A stretch of 64,000 bases of DNA from Streptomyces sp. XD-27. GTDB lineage: Bacteria > Actinomycetota > Actinomycetes > Streptomycetales > Streptomycetaceae. This document shows positions 16,834-27,900 of the stretch, piece after piece. The position numbers and the translations under genes are program-made. The stretch is taken from contig NZ_CP130713.1 of the NCBI RefSeq assembly GCF_030553055.1, positions 124,001 through 188,000 on the forward strand, written 5' to 3'. How positions within the stretch are numbered: the stretch's first letter is position 1; each line of letters opens with the position of its first letter. Under the pieces are notes generated by a model that was not told the origin of the DNA, searched no databases, and was given only the letters and a program-made list of their open reading frames with translations.

Positions 16834-18795
16834 ATGACGGTGGGAACGGACGGGCTCGCGGAGCTGCTCAGGCGGGCCGGGCTGGAGGCAGTGCCGGAGC
16901 AGGTGATCGGGAACGTCGTCCGGCCCAGGGCCGCGTGGCGTCCGGTCGCGGCCTTCACCGCCGAGCCGTCCGTCGCCGTCCCGACAGACCGTCAGGATCT
17001 GGTCGCCGAGGTCAACGCGCAGTGGCACCGGCTCGCGGTCGAGTACAAGATCATCGGTGAGGACGGGGTCTTCCTGATCGACGTCGGCGAACGTGCAGGC
17101 TGGACGCCGGTACGGCTCACCGTCGGGTGGGACCTGGCCACGGTGTTGGGAGACCGTCCCGGGCAGCCGGAGTTCGTCACCCTCTCCGCCGACGGCGACG
17201 CTCTCCTGGGGGTGACATGTGAGGAGTACGAGGTCTGGCTCATCGCCGTGGACCGGGTGAAGGAGCGGCAGGAGGCGGCTGCCCAGGCTGCTGCCCGCGA
17301 GACCCCGCAGGCGGGGGCGGCCGTCTGGGCATCGCTGTGCCGCGGCCCGGCGCCGACAGCGAAGCTGCGCGCGTCGTGGGCGGACGGGCTGGCGCTCAAC
17401 ACGGCCGCACCCGACGACGTACTCCACGGGCTCCTGGGCCTGAGCCACCACCTGCTGTGGCGCGAGCTGCCCGCGGAGGTCGTGGAGGCGGCCGTGGCCC
17501 ACCCCGACGGGAACGTACGGGGGCAGCTGGCCGAGGTCCAGCCCGGCCTCACACCCGAGCACTGGACCCGCCTGATCCTCGACGAACCGGACCCCCGGCG
17601 CCGCTGGATCCTCACCACGCTCGCGGCCGATCGGCGCGCCGAGCTCACCGAGTCCGCGTACGCACACCTGGCCGCCGACCCTTCCGCCAGGGTCCGCGCG
17701 GAGGCCGCCCGCCTGCCTGCACTTCCCGCACCGCTGCCGAGTGCTCTGGCAACCGACACCGATCCGGCGGTACGGGCGTCGGCCTGCCGGGATGCCTGGG
17801 CCCTGCTGGACCGCGCGGCACAGCAGAGGCTGCTGGCCGACCCGGACCACGCGGTCCGCCGCGAGGCGCTGCTGGCCCACCACCAGGACCACCCGCTGCC
17901 CCGACCCGTCTACGACGCGGAAGACCTCGGCCAACGCGCGGTGGAGTCCTGCCGCCTCCAACGCGACCTCGCCGAGCACCTCGCCCGCCACCGTGACCCG
18001 GCCCAGCGCCGCCGTCTCGCGGGCAACCCGCACCTGGCCAAGGACCTGGTCGCCGCGCTCGCCCAGGACCCGGACGCCTCCGTCCGCCTCACCGTCTCCC
18101 TCCGTCCCGAACTCAGCGAGGAGCAGCGGGCGGCCATCAGCGTGGACATCGATCCCGACGCCCGCTGCTATCCGCTCGACTGGGTCGTGGCACTGCACGA
18201 CGACCCCGTCGCCATGCGGCGCCTGGGCGCCTCCTCCCATCTGCTGGTCCGCAGGAGCGTCGCCCGCGCCAAGCGCCTCCCGGCGGACGTCGTCGGACGG
18301 CTCGCCCGGGACGAGGACCGTCTCGTACGGCTCTTCCTCGCCGAATCCTGTGACGACGCGCCGCCCGAGATGCTCCTGGAGGTCGCGCGGTGGTGGACCG
18401 GCAGCCTCACCTTCCCCGACCGCCCGCGCAGCCACCCCGACTTCCCCCGCCAGGGCCTTCTCCGCTACGCCGACGACCCGAACCCGCGGATGCGCCGGCT
18501 CGCCCTGGACGACCCACGGTCCACGGCCGAGCTCGTCGAGCGCTTCAGCCGTGACGCCGCGGAGGAGGTGCGGCTGCAGGCCGCGACCGACCCGCGGCTG
18601 TCCCCCGCCGCAGCGATACGGCTCCTCGACGACACACGCGAGTCCGTCCGCCGGGCCGCGGCCGGCCACACCCGACTCCCCGCACGGGTACTGGTCCCAC
18701 TCCTGCGGGATCCCGAGACCGCACAGACAGCGGCCCGAAATCCAGCGCTGCCCACCGACATCATGCGGCAAATGATCAACATGATCCGGGCCTGA
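16834..18795 (+). CDS. helical-repeat (LRV/HEAT-like) protein, 653 residues
   Basis: A large soluble protein. Residues 1-135 form a distinct N-terminal domain (QWHRLAVEYKIIGEDGVFLI…VTLSADGDALLGVTCEEYEV). From about residue 190 the chain is a solenoid of 20-30-residue helical repeats, recognisable from recurring L-A-x-D-P-x-x-x-V-R-x-x-A/L patterns (LAADPSARVRAEAARL, ATDTDPAVRASA, LADPDHAVRREALL, LAQDPDASVRLTVS, AADPRL-type units). This is the leucine-rich-repeat-variant/HEAT class, usually protein-binding. No enzymatic motif is visible. It lies 58 bases after the oxygenase in the same direction and ends at a strong convergent terminator. A role in the cluster is unproven. Confidence 0.7.
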   Translation: MTVGTDGLAELLRRAGLEAVPEQVIGNVVRPRAAWRPVAAFTAEPSVAVPTDRQDLVAEVNAQWHRLAVEYKIIGEDGVFLIDVGERAGWTPVRLTVGWDLATVLGDRPGQPEFVTLSADGDALLGVTCEEYEVWLIAVDRVKERQEAAAQAAARETPQAGAAVWASLCRGPAPTAKLRASWADGLALNTAAPDDVLHGLLGLSHHLLWRELPAEVVEAAVAHPDGNVRGQLAEVQPGLTPEHWTRLILDEPDPRRRWILTTLAADRRAELTESAYAHLAADPSARVRAEAARLPALPAPLPSALATDTDPAVRASACRDAWALLDRAAQQRLLADPDHAVRREALLAHHQDHPLPRPVYDAEDLGQRAVESCRLQRDLAEHLARHRDPAQRRRLAGNPHLAKDLVAALAQDPDASVRLTVSLRPELSEEQRAAISVDIDPDARCYPLDWVVALHDDPVAMRRLGASSHLLVRRSVARAKRLPADVVGRLARDEDRLVRLFLAESCDDAPPEMLLEVARWWTGSLTFPDRPRSHPDFPRQGLLRYADDPNPRMRRLALDDPRSTAELVERFSRDAAEEVRLQAATDPRLSPAAAIRLLDDTRESVRRAAAGHTRLPARVLVPLLRDPETAQTAARNPALPTDIMRQMINMIRA

Positions 18796-18861
18796 CGCGG
18801 GTCTGCCGCCGGCGGCAGGTGGACCGAGCGAGCGCCGGCCGACACGTCCCGCCAGTGCCGC

Positions 18862-18888
18862 GGCCTGGCTGCCCGCGGCAGCCAGGCC
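18862..18888. terminator. bidirectional hairpin between convergent genes
   Basis: A perfect 12-bp stem, GGCCTGGCTGCC (18862-18873) with GGCAGCCAGGCC (18877-18888), and a three-base loop CGC. It sits in the 130-base gap between the converging repeat-protein gene and the 3' end of NRPS-2, and so could stop transcription from both sides. Confidence 0.85.
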
Positions 18889-18927
18889 AGGGTGGAGATC
18901 AGAATGCAGTGTCCGTGTGGCTCCGTG

Positions 18928-21900
18928 TCACCGTCCTCCGAGCCGCGCGAACGTTCCGGCCAACCGTTCGGCCAGCCCGGCCACGGTGTCACGGTCGAAC
19001 AGATGGGGCTGATACGCCAGGGTCACGCTCAGGTGCGGATCGGCAGTCACGCCGACGACCAACGGGTAGCGGGTGCCGTTGACCGTGCTGACGCCGGTGA
19101 TCGCGATCCCGGCGGCGGTGTTCGCCTCTCGGATTTCCGCTCGGCCCATCGGGAACGACTGGAACACGACCTGGGTGTCGGCCTGGTGGCAGTCGGTCCG
19201 CGCGAACTGATGGTGCTCGAGCAACCGGCCCTGCCGGTCATGGAGCTCGGTCAGCAGCTCGTCCCAGGTGCTGTCCGGCGAGCGGCGCACGCGGACGGGC
19301 ACGGTGTTGATGAACGACCCCACCATCGTGTCCACGCCGGTGACCGCGGGGGGCCGGCCGGACACCGTCGCGCCGAACACCACGTCGTCGCGGCCGGTCA
19401 TGTCCGCGAGGACCGAGGCCCACGCGCCCTGTACGACCGTGTTCAGTGTCACGCTCAGCTGCGCGGCGCGCCGGGACAGCGCGTCCGCGGTCTCCGTACT
19501 CACGGGGACCTCGACCGTGTCGACGTCGACGGGGTCGCCTTCGGACGGCTGGGCGAGCAAGGTCGGCCCGTGGCCGTCGAGTTCGTCCGCCCACACGCGT
19601 TCCGACGCCTCGCGATCCTGCTCCGCCAGCCACACCAGGAAGTCCTTGTACGGGCGCACCTTCGGCAGCACGGACGGGTCGGCGGCCGAGCCGTACAACC
19701 GCAGAAGATCCTGTAGCAGCAGCGGAACGGACCATCCGTCGAACACCAGGTGGCTGGCCGTCAGCAGGAGTTCCGAGCGGTCCTGCCCCAGCCGCACCAG
19801 CGTCATCCGCACCAGGGGCGGCGTCGCCGGGTCGAAGTGGGCTGCCTGGTCCTTGAGGCGGAGCTCCTGGAGTGCGCGGGCGCGGTCCTCCTCGCTGAGG
19901 CCGCTCAGGTCGCTCTCGTGCCACGGCAGTTCGACGCCGTCGATCACGACCTGTACGGGCTCGCCGGTGGCGCACCTGGTCACCGCCACACGCAGGTTGG
20001 CGTGGCGGTCGAGCACCGTCTGGCCCGCGGCACGCAGCCTGGCCGCGTCCACCTGCCCGGTGACCTGGAAGGCCATCTGCACGTGGTACGGGTCGTACGC
20101 CTGGTCGGGCCGCATGGTGTGCCGGAGCATGGAGGACTGCTCATGCGTGAGGGGCCACACGTCGGCCAGGCGCCCGTAGCGGCGCTCCCACCCCTCGATG
20201 TCCTGCTGGGTCACGGTCACCAGGGGGAGCTCCGACGGCGTCAGGCCGCCCGCGCCCGGCTGCGTCACATGCCGGGCCAGGCCCGTCAGGGCGTCGCACC
20301 AGTGCTGAGCCAGGTGTTCCACGTCGGCACGGGTCAGCACGCCCGTGGCGAAATAGAGCGTGGCTTGGGGCCGCGGACCGTCCTCGCCGTCGACGACGAC
20401 GACGCTGACCTGTATCTCCGCCAACGCGGGCATGCCGGCGTCGGGGGTGATGTCCATGCTGTCCGCGTCGGCGACCGGTGTCCAGCCCAGTCCCCTGAGG
20501 TCCCGGGCATGTCGGCCGGGGAGAACCGGCCCAGGTAGTTGAACGAGATCTGCGGTGCGGAGTACTGGCCGAGGTCCGCGCCGGTCTCGGGGTTCAGGTA
20601 CCGCAGCAGCCCGTAGCCGAGGCCCTTGTCCGGAATGGACCGGAGCTGCTCCTTGACCGTCTTCAGCGCGCCACCGGCAGCGGGGCCGCCCGCGAACGCC
20701 TCGTCCAGGGCGCATCCGGCGACGTCGAGGCGGGCCGGGAACACGCTGGTGAACCAGCCGACGGTGCGCGACAGGTCCGATCCGGGCACGACGGCCTCTT
20801 CGCGGCCGTGTCCTTCCAGTGCGATCAGGCAGGACGACTCGGCCACGCCGCGCTCGCGTCGCCACTGGGCCAGCGCAAGCGCCAGTCCGGCGAGCAGGCC
20901 GTCCTGTGCCCCGCACCGGAACTTCGCCGGGAGCATGGACAACAGGGCCTCCATGGCCCGGTCGGGCAGGTCCACCCGGATGCTGTCCAGGGTGGCGACG
21001 GTGTCCAGGCGGGGGTCCAGCCTGCGGGACCCGAGCTGCGGATCGGGGCCGTCCAGCACGTCCTTCCAGTACGGCAGCTCCGCCGCCCGGTCCGGCGTGG
21101 ACGCTTCGGCCGTAAGGGCGTGCGCCCATCGCCGAGCCGACGTCCCCACCGGCGGCAGCACGGGAGCCCTGCCCTCGCGCACCTGTGCCCAGGCCGCCGC
21201 CAGGTCCGGCAGCAGAACCCGCCACGACACCCCGTCGGCCACGAGGTGGTGCAGCACGATCAGCAGCCGGCCCGCTGTCCCGGCGCCGGGGGCGAACCAC
21301 ACGAACTGGGCCATCACCCCGGCCTCCGGGTCCAACCGGCCCGCGGCCGCGTCCAGCTCCGCCGCGGACTCCCGCTCCCCCTCGGCCCGCCGCAGCAGTC
21401 CGGCCACGTCGACCGTTCCCGGCGCGCCCACCACAAGGCCGCCGTCATCGGGGAGGAGCCGTGAGCGCAACATGTCGTGGTGGTCGACCACGGCGCTCAG
21501 TGTCGCGACCAGAAGCGTTTCGTCGATGTCCGGCGGCAGATTCACCATGGCCGCCATGGAGAACCGGGGGAATCGGCCGCCTATGTGCCGCGCTGTCGGC
21601 GGCAGCGGCATCCAGCCGGCCCCACCGCCGTCGAGTTCGACGAGTACGACACCCGCTTCGCCCGCGCTCGCCACGGCCGCCAGTTCGGCCACGGTGCGGC
21701 ATTCGAAGATCTGCCGGGGAGTGATCCCGACGCCCCGCGCCCGAGCCCGCGACACCACCTGGATCGACCGGATGCTGTCCCCGCCGACGGCGAAGAAGTC
21801 GTCGTCGGCGCCGACCCATTCCCGGCCGAGGACCTCCGCGTACACCTCGGCGAGCACCTCTTCGACGGGCGAGCTCGGGGCCCGGTACGCCGCGGCGGTG

Positions 21901-24900
21901 AATCCGGGGTCCGGCAGCGCGGCCCTGTCCACCTTCCCGCTGGGTGTCAACGGAAGCCTGTCCAGCGTCACGACCTGCGACGGCACCATGAACTCCGGCA
22001 GTCGCTCGGCCAGGGACCGCCGTATCTCGGCCACGTCGACGCCGAGGTCGACGTCGTATTCGGAGACCGCGGCCGGGACGACGTACCCCACCAGCCGTGT
22101 TCCCCGGTCCCCTTCGACCGCCGCCACCGCCGCCTGTGCCACGCCCGGACACGACACCAGCGCGGCCTCCACCTCGCCCGGCTCGATCCGCACCCCGCGC
22201 ACCTTCACCTGCGCGTCGGCGCGTCCCACGCACTCCAACTCGCCGTTTTGGTTCCAGCGGGCCAGGTCCCCGGTGCGGTACATCCGCGACCCGGCGGGGC
22301 CGAACGGGTTCGCCACGAACCGCTCCGCCGTCATGCCCGCCCGGCCGAGATAGCCACGGCCCACCTCACCGGCCACGTACAGCTCCCCCACCACACCGAA
22401 CGGCACCAACCCCAGCCCGGGGCCCAGCACATACGCGCGCGTGGTCCCCAGCGGCGCACCGATCGGCACCACGCCCGGACCGGTCTCCTCGGGAATCCGG
22501 AACGCCGTGGCATAGAAGGACTCGCTCTGCCCGTAGGCGTTGATCAGCCGCGCTCCGGGCAGGGCGTCCCGCACCCGGTCGACCAGTCCGGCCGTCAGGG
22601 GTTCACCGGCGAACACCACGGTGTCGGCCTTGATCGCGTCACCGACCCGGTCCAGGACCGACGGCACCGCACTGACCACGTCCCCCGACCAGGGGCCGCA
22701 CTCGACCACGTCCTGGACCACCTCGACGGTGGCGCCCGCGCTCAGTGCGGCCATGACCTCGAACACCGACACGTCGAAGCCCACCGACGTCGACCCCAGG
22801 ACCCGCTGCCCCGGCCGCAGGCCGATCAGCTCGACCAGCCGCGACACGTCATGCGCCACGCACCCGTGGGTGATCACCGCTCCCTTGGGCGTCCCCGTCG
22901 AACCGGAGGTGTACATCACGTACGCGGCGTTGCCGGGCCGTACTCCCCTGTCGAGGTTTCCGCCGTCTCCGGCCGTGAGGTCCAGCTCGTCCAGGTCCGT
23001 CAGGACGAACTCCGGGCGCGCTTCGGACAGCACGACGGCCGCCCGCCCGCTGGGGTGCCGCGGATCGATCGGGACGTACCCGGCACCGGACTTCCAGATG
23101 CCCAGCATGCCGACGACAAGGTCGATCGACCGCGGCAGCGCGAGGCCCACCAGCACCTCCGGCCGCGCGCCCCGTTCCACCAGCGCACGGGCCAGCCGGT
23201 TGGCCCGGACGTTCAGCTGCCCGTAGGTCAGGGAGACCCCGTCGCACGACACCGCGATCGCGTCCGGGTCAGCCGCGACCCGCCGCTCGAACAACTCCGG
23301 CACCGTCACGTCAGGCGTCGCCGCCACGGTGGTGTCGCGCTCCCCGAGCAGGCGCTCCCGCTCGCCGGTCATCAGCACGTCGACGGTCCGGCGCCGGGGA
23401 TCGGCCACCACCTGCCGCAGGACGGCCTCGTAGCGGGTGACGACGGCCTCCGCGGTGGCACGGTCGAACAGGTCGGTGGCGTACTCCAAGCGGCCGTGGA
23501 CACCCTGCCCCGGGATTTCGGTCAGGTTGAAGAACAGGTCGGTCCTGGCTGTCGTGGTCGGCACCGGTTCGAGCGTGGCGTCGAGGCCCGTGAGGGCGAA
23601 GCCCGGGCCCGCGGCCGTCCGCCAGCCGAACAGCACCTGGAACAACGGCTGGTAGGCGGTGGACCGTTCCGGGTTGAGGATCTCCACGAGCTGTTCGAAC
23701 GGGACGTCCTGCTGGTCGTAGGCCGCCAGGGCCTTGGCCCGTACCCGGTCCACGACGGTCTCGAACGACGGGCTGCCCGACAGGTCGGCCCGCAGGACCC
23801 AGGTGTTGAGGAAGAACCCGACCGAGTCGGCGAGTGCCTCGTCCACTCGGCCCGCGATGGGCGAACCGATCGTGATGTCCTCACCGCCGCCGAGCTGGTG
23901 CAACAACACGGCCAGCGCCGCCTGCAGCACCATGGGGACGGTCGCCCCCGCTCACGCGCCAGCTCGCCCACCGCGTCGAGCAGACGGGGATCGAGGCTGA
24001 GGTCCACCACGTCGCCGCGGTGGCTGGCCACCGGCGGCCGCGGGCGATCCACGGGCAGTCGCACGGGCCGTACCCCGGCCAGCTCGGCCCGCCAGTAGGC
24101 CACCTGGCTCGCCAGGAGACCGTTCCCGTCCGCCAGCAGTTCCCGTTGCCACAAGGTGAAGTCCGTGTACTGCACGGGCAGCTCCGCCCACTGCGGGCGT
24201 GTGCCGCCGCGCCGAGCGTCGTAGGCGGCGCTCAGGTCGCGTGCCAACGGCGCCGCCGACTCGCCGTCGGCCGCGATGTGGTGGACCAGCAACACCAGCA
24301 CGTGCTCGTCCGGGCCGGACCGGAACAGCGACGTCCGCACCGGGATCTCCGCGGACAGGTCGAACGGACGGGCCACGGCCGCAGCCACGGCATCGGCCAT
24401 ATTGTCCGGCTCCACGTCCACGACCGGCAGGTCCGGCAGGGCCTCGTCCGCGGGCAGCACCCGCTGGAACGGCACGCCGTCCTCCTCGACGACCACGGTG
24501 CGAAGGCTCTCGTGACGTCGCATCACGTCCCGCACCGCCAGCGTCAGCGCTGCCACGTCGAGCGTGCCGGTCAACCGAAGCGTCAGCGGGATGTTCCAGG
24601 CGGCCGACGGTCCTTCGAACCGGTCGAGGAACCACAACCGGCGCTGTGCGAACGACAGCGGCACCCGGTCCGGTCGCCGCGCGGCTCGACGCAGGGGCGG
24701 TCGGACCGGGGTTCCGGCCTGGAGACGCTGGGCCAGCTCCGCGACCGTGGGCGCCTCGAACACCGCCTGGATGGGGACCTCGGCGTTCAGCGCGGTCCGG
24801 ATCCGGCTGACAAGCCGGGTCGCCAGCAGGGAGTGCCCACCGAGCTCGAAGAAGCCGTCGTCGACACCGACCCGCTCGACGCCGAGCACGTCCGCGAAGA

Positions 24901-27900
24901 GCCCGCACAGGGCCTCCTCGGACGCGTCGCGGGGCGCCCGGTACGCCCGGTCAGCGGCCTCCGGCTCGGGCAGGGCCGCCTTGTCCAGTTTTCCGGTCGG
25001 CGTCCACGGCATCCGGTCGAGCACCACGATCGCCGACGGCACCATGAACTCCGGCAGACGCCCCGACAGGAACGCACGGAACTCCTCCGCCGTGACGCCG
25101 CCGCGCGCGACCACATAACCCAGGAGGTACTTGCCCTTGTCCTGGTCCTCGCGGGCCACCACCGCTGCCTCGACCGCCGCCGGGTGGGCGCTCAGCACAG
25201 CCTGGATCTCACCCAGTTCGATCCGGAACCCGCGGATCTTGACCTGGTCGTCCGCGCGGCCCTGGAAGACCAGCTCGCGGTCCGGGGTCCAGCGCACGAC
25301 GTCGCCCGTCCGGTACATCCTCTCGCCGGGCAGCCCGAACGGGCAGGCCACGAACCGTTCCGCCGTCGCCCCCGGTCGGCCGCGATACCCGCGCGCGAGC
25401 CCCTCGCCCGCGAGGTAGAGCTCGCCGGCGGTGCCGGGGGGCACCGGACGCAGCGCGTCGTCCAGGACGTAGGCACGCATGTTGTCCATCGGCCGCCCGA
25501 TGGGGATGTCGGCGTCGATGTCCTCGTCGGCGTCCGTGGAGCGGGCAACCGCGCAGACCGTCGTCTCCGTCGGCCCGTAACCGTGCTTGAACGTGGTGCG
25601 CGGGCAGGCCTCCAGGGCCTTGCGGAACGTCGAGGGCTGCGCGCGCTCGCCCCCGGTCCACACCTCGCGCACGCCCGCCATGCACGTCACGTCCTCCTCC
25701 ACCAGGACGTTGAACAGGCCGGTGGTCAGGAAGACCGACGTGATGCCCTCATCGGCGACCAGCTTGGCCAGCGTGTCCGCGCTCAGCCGGCCCGGTGGGG
25801 CCATCACCACCCGGCCGCCGCGCAACAGGGGCACCCACAGCTCGTACACCGAGGGGTCGAAGGTCAGCGGCGTGTGGCACAGGACCCGGTCCTGCGTGGC
25901 AGCGGTCCACCTGCGGTCGACGGCGAAGGCGACGACATCCCGGTGGGTGATGCCGACCCCCTTCGGCGCCCCGGTCGAGCCGGACGTGTACATCACGTAC
26001 GCCAACTGGTCCGGGTGATACCGGTGCGGCCGGTGCGCGGCCGCCGGAGCGTCCTGCGGCACCGGAAGGTCGGCAGACTCCAGCGCCCATGCCTTCACGT
26101 CCATCACGGGACAGGGCAGGTCGGGCAGGGTGCCCCCGCCCTCGGCGAGCACCAGCGCGGGCCGGGCGTCGTCGATCAGGAGCCGGATCCGCTCGGCGGG
26201 CTGGCCGGGGTCCACGGGCAGGTAGGCGCCGCCCGCCCGCACCACCGCCTGTATCGCGACCACGTACCGCGGTGACCGCTCCATGGCGACCGCCACCACC
26301 GACTCCGGCCCGATCCCCCGCGCGCTCAGGGCGCGCGCCAGCTGGTCCGCCCGGGTGTGGAGCTCGCGATAGGTGATCGACTCGGCGCCGGAGACCACGG
26401 CGACGGCGTCCGGCGTGATCGCGACCTGCCGCTCGAACAGCTCGGGGAGCGAGATCTCGGGGATCGGGACCGTGGTGTCGTTGGCGGTGTCGTCGCCCGT
26501 CGCCTCCGCCGAGTCCACCGAATCCGCGGAATCCACGGACTCCACGGACTCCACGGACTCCACGGAATCCACGGTGAGGAGGTCGCGGAGCGGGCGGTCG
26601 GGGTCGGCCATCGCGGCGGCGGCGATCTCCTGGAACATGTCGACAAGGCGCCGCATGGTGGTGGCGTCGAAGAGGTCGACCGCGTACTCCAGGAAGGCCT
26701 CCATCGGGCCGCCGTCCTGGTCGAACACCCCGAAGGTCAGGTCGCACTTGGCCGTGCCGGGGCGATCCCGGCGATGTCGTCGGGGTCGTGGGTCACCGTC
26801 ATCCCGGCGAGTTCCTCGGTGGGCGCCTCGTTGTTCTGGTGCGTGTACGCCACGGTGAACATCGGGTGCCTCGACGGGTCACGGTGGCCGCCCAGCGCGG
26901 CGACGAGCTTCCCGAACGGCATCTCCTCGTGGTCGAGGACGCCGGTGACGGTGGTCATGCACCGGTGCACGAGGTCGCGGAAGCTCGATCCCGGTGCGAC
27001 CGGGGTCCTGAAGGGCAGGACGTTGTTGAAGTATCCGATCAGCCCGTGGGTGGCGGGGTTCGTCCGGCCGGAGGTCGCCACACCGACCACCACGTCCCGC
27101 TGCCCGGCCCACAGGTGCAGCAGCGCGTCGACCACGGCCAGCATGGTGACGAACGTCGTCACGTTCTCCCGCACGCTGAACGCGCGCAGGTCCCGCACGA
27201 CGTCCGGAGGGAGCTCGAACGTCAGCAGGTCTCCGACGTAGGACTGGGCCATGGGTCGCGGGCGGTCGAGCGGCAGTTCCGAAGGGGTCAGATCACGCAG
27301 CTCGCCGCGCCAGAACTCCAGGCCGCGCGCCATCCGGTCGTCGTCGAGCCAGGACCGCTGCCAGGCGGCGTAGTCCGCGTACTGGATGGGAAGTTCGGGC
27401 AGGTCCGGCGTCCGGCCCTCGCGTCGGGCCGTATAGAGTTCCGCGATCTCACGGAAGAAGATGGCCGGCACCCAGCCGTCGAAGATGATGTGGTGCCAGG
27501 TGTAGAGCACCATGTGTTCGTCGTCGGCGAGCCGGACGACCGTGGTGCGGAGCAGTGGCCCGTGGTCAGGTCGAACGGCCGGGTCTGGGTTTCCTCGATC
27601 ACCCGGGCCAGTTCCGTGTCCGGCCGCCCGCCGAGGTCGAGGACCTCCACCTCCGGTTCCGTCAGGTCCGCGAGCGCGTACGGTGCGCCGTCCTCGTCGA
27701 GGATCCGGGAACGCAGGATCTCGTGCCGCCGCATCAGGTCGCCGAGTGCGCCCCGGAACGCTTCGAGGTCGAACGGGCCGCTGTAGCGCGCCCTGGCCGG
27801 GAGGTTGTAGAGCGGGCTGTTCGGGTTGAGCTTGTCGAGATACCACAGCTGTTCCTGGTTGAAGGACAGCGGCAACCGGCCGCCGCGCGGTATCACCGGG

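Noticed and set aside
21477..24098. Plus-strand open frame of 873 codons
   Set aside because: Antisense shadow of NRPS-2 module 6.
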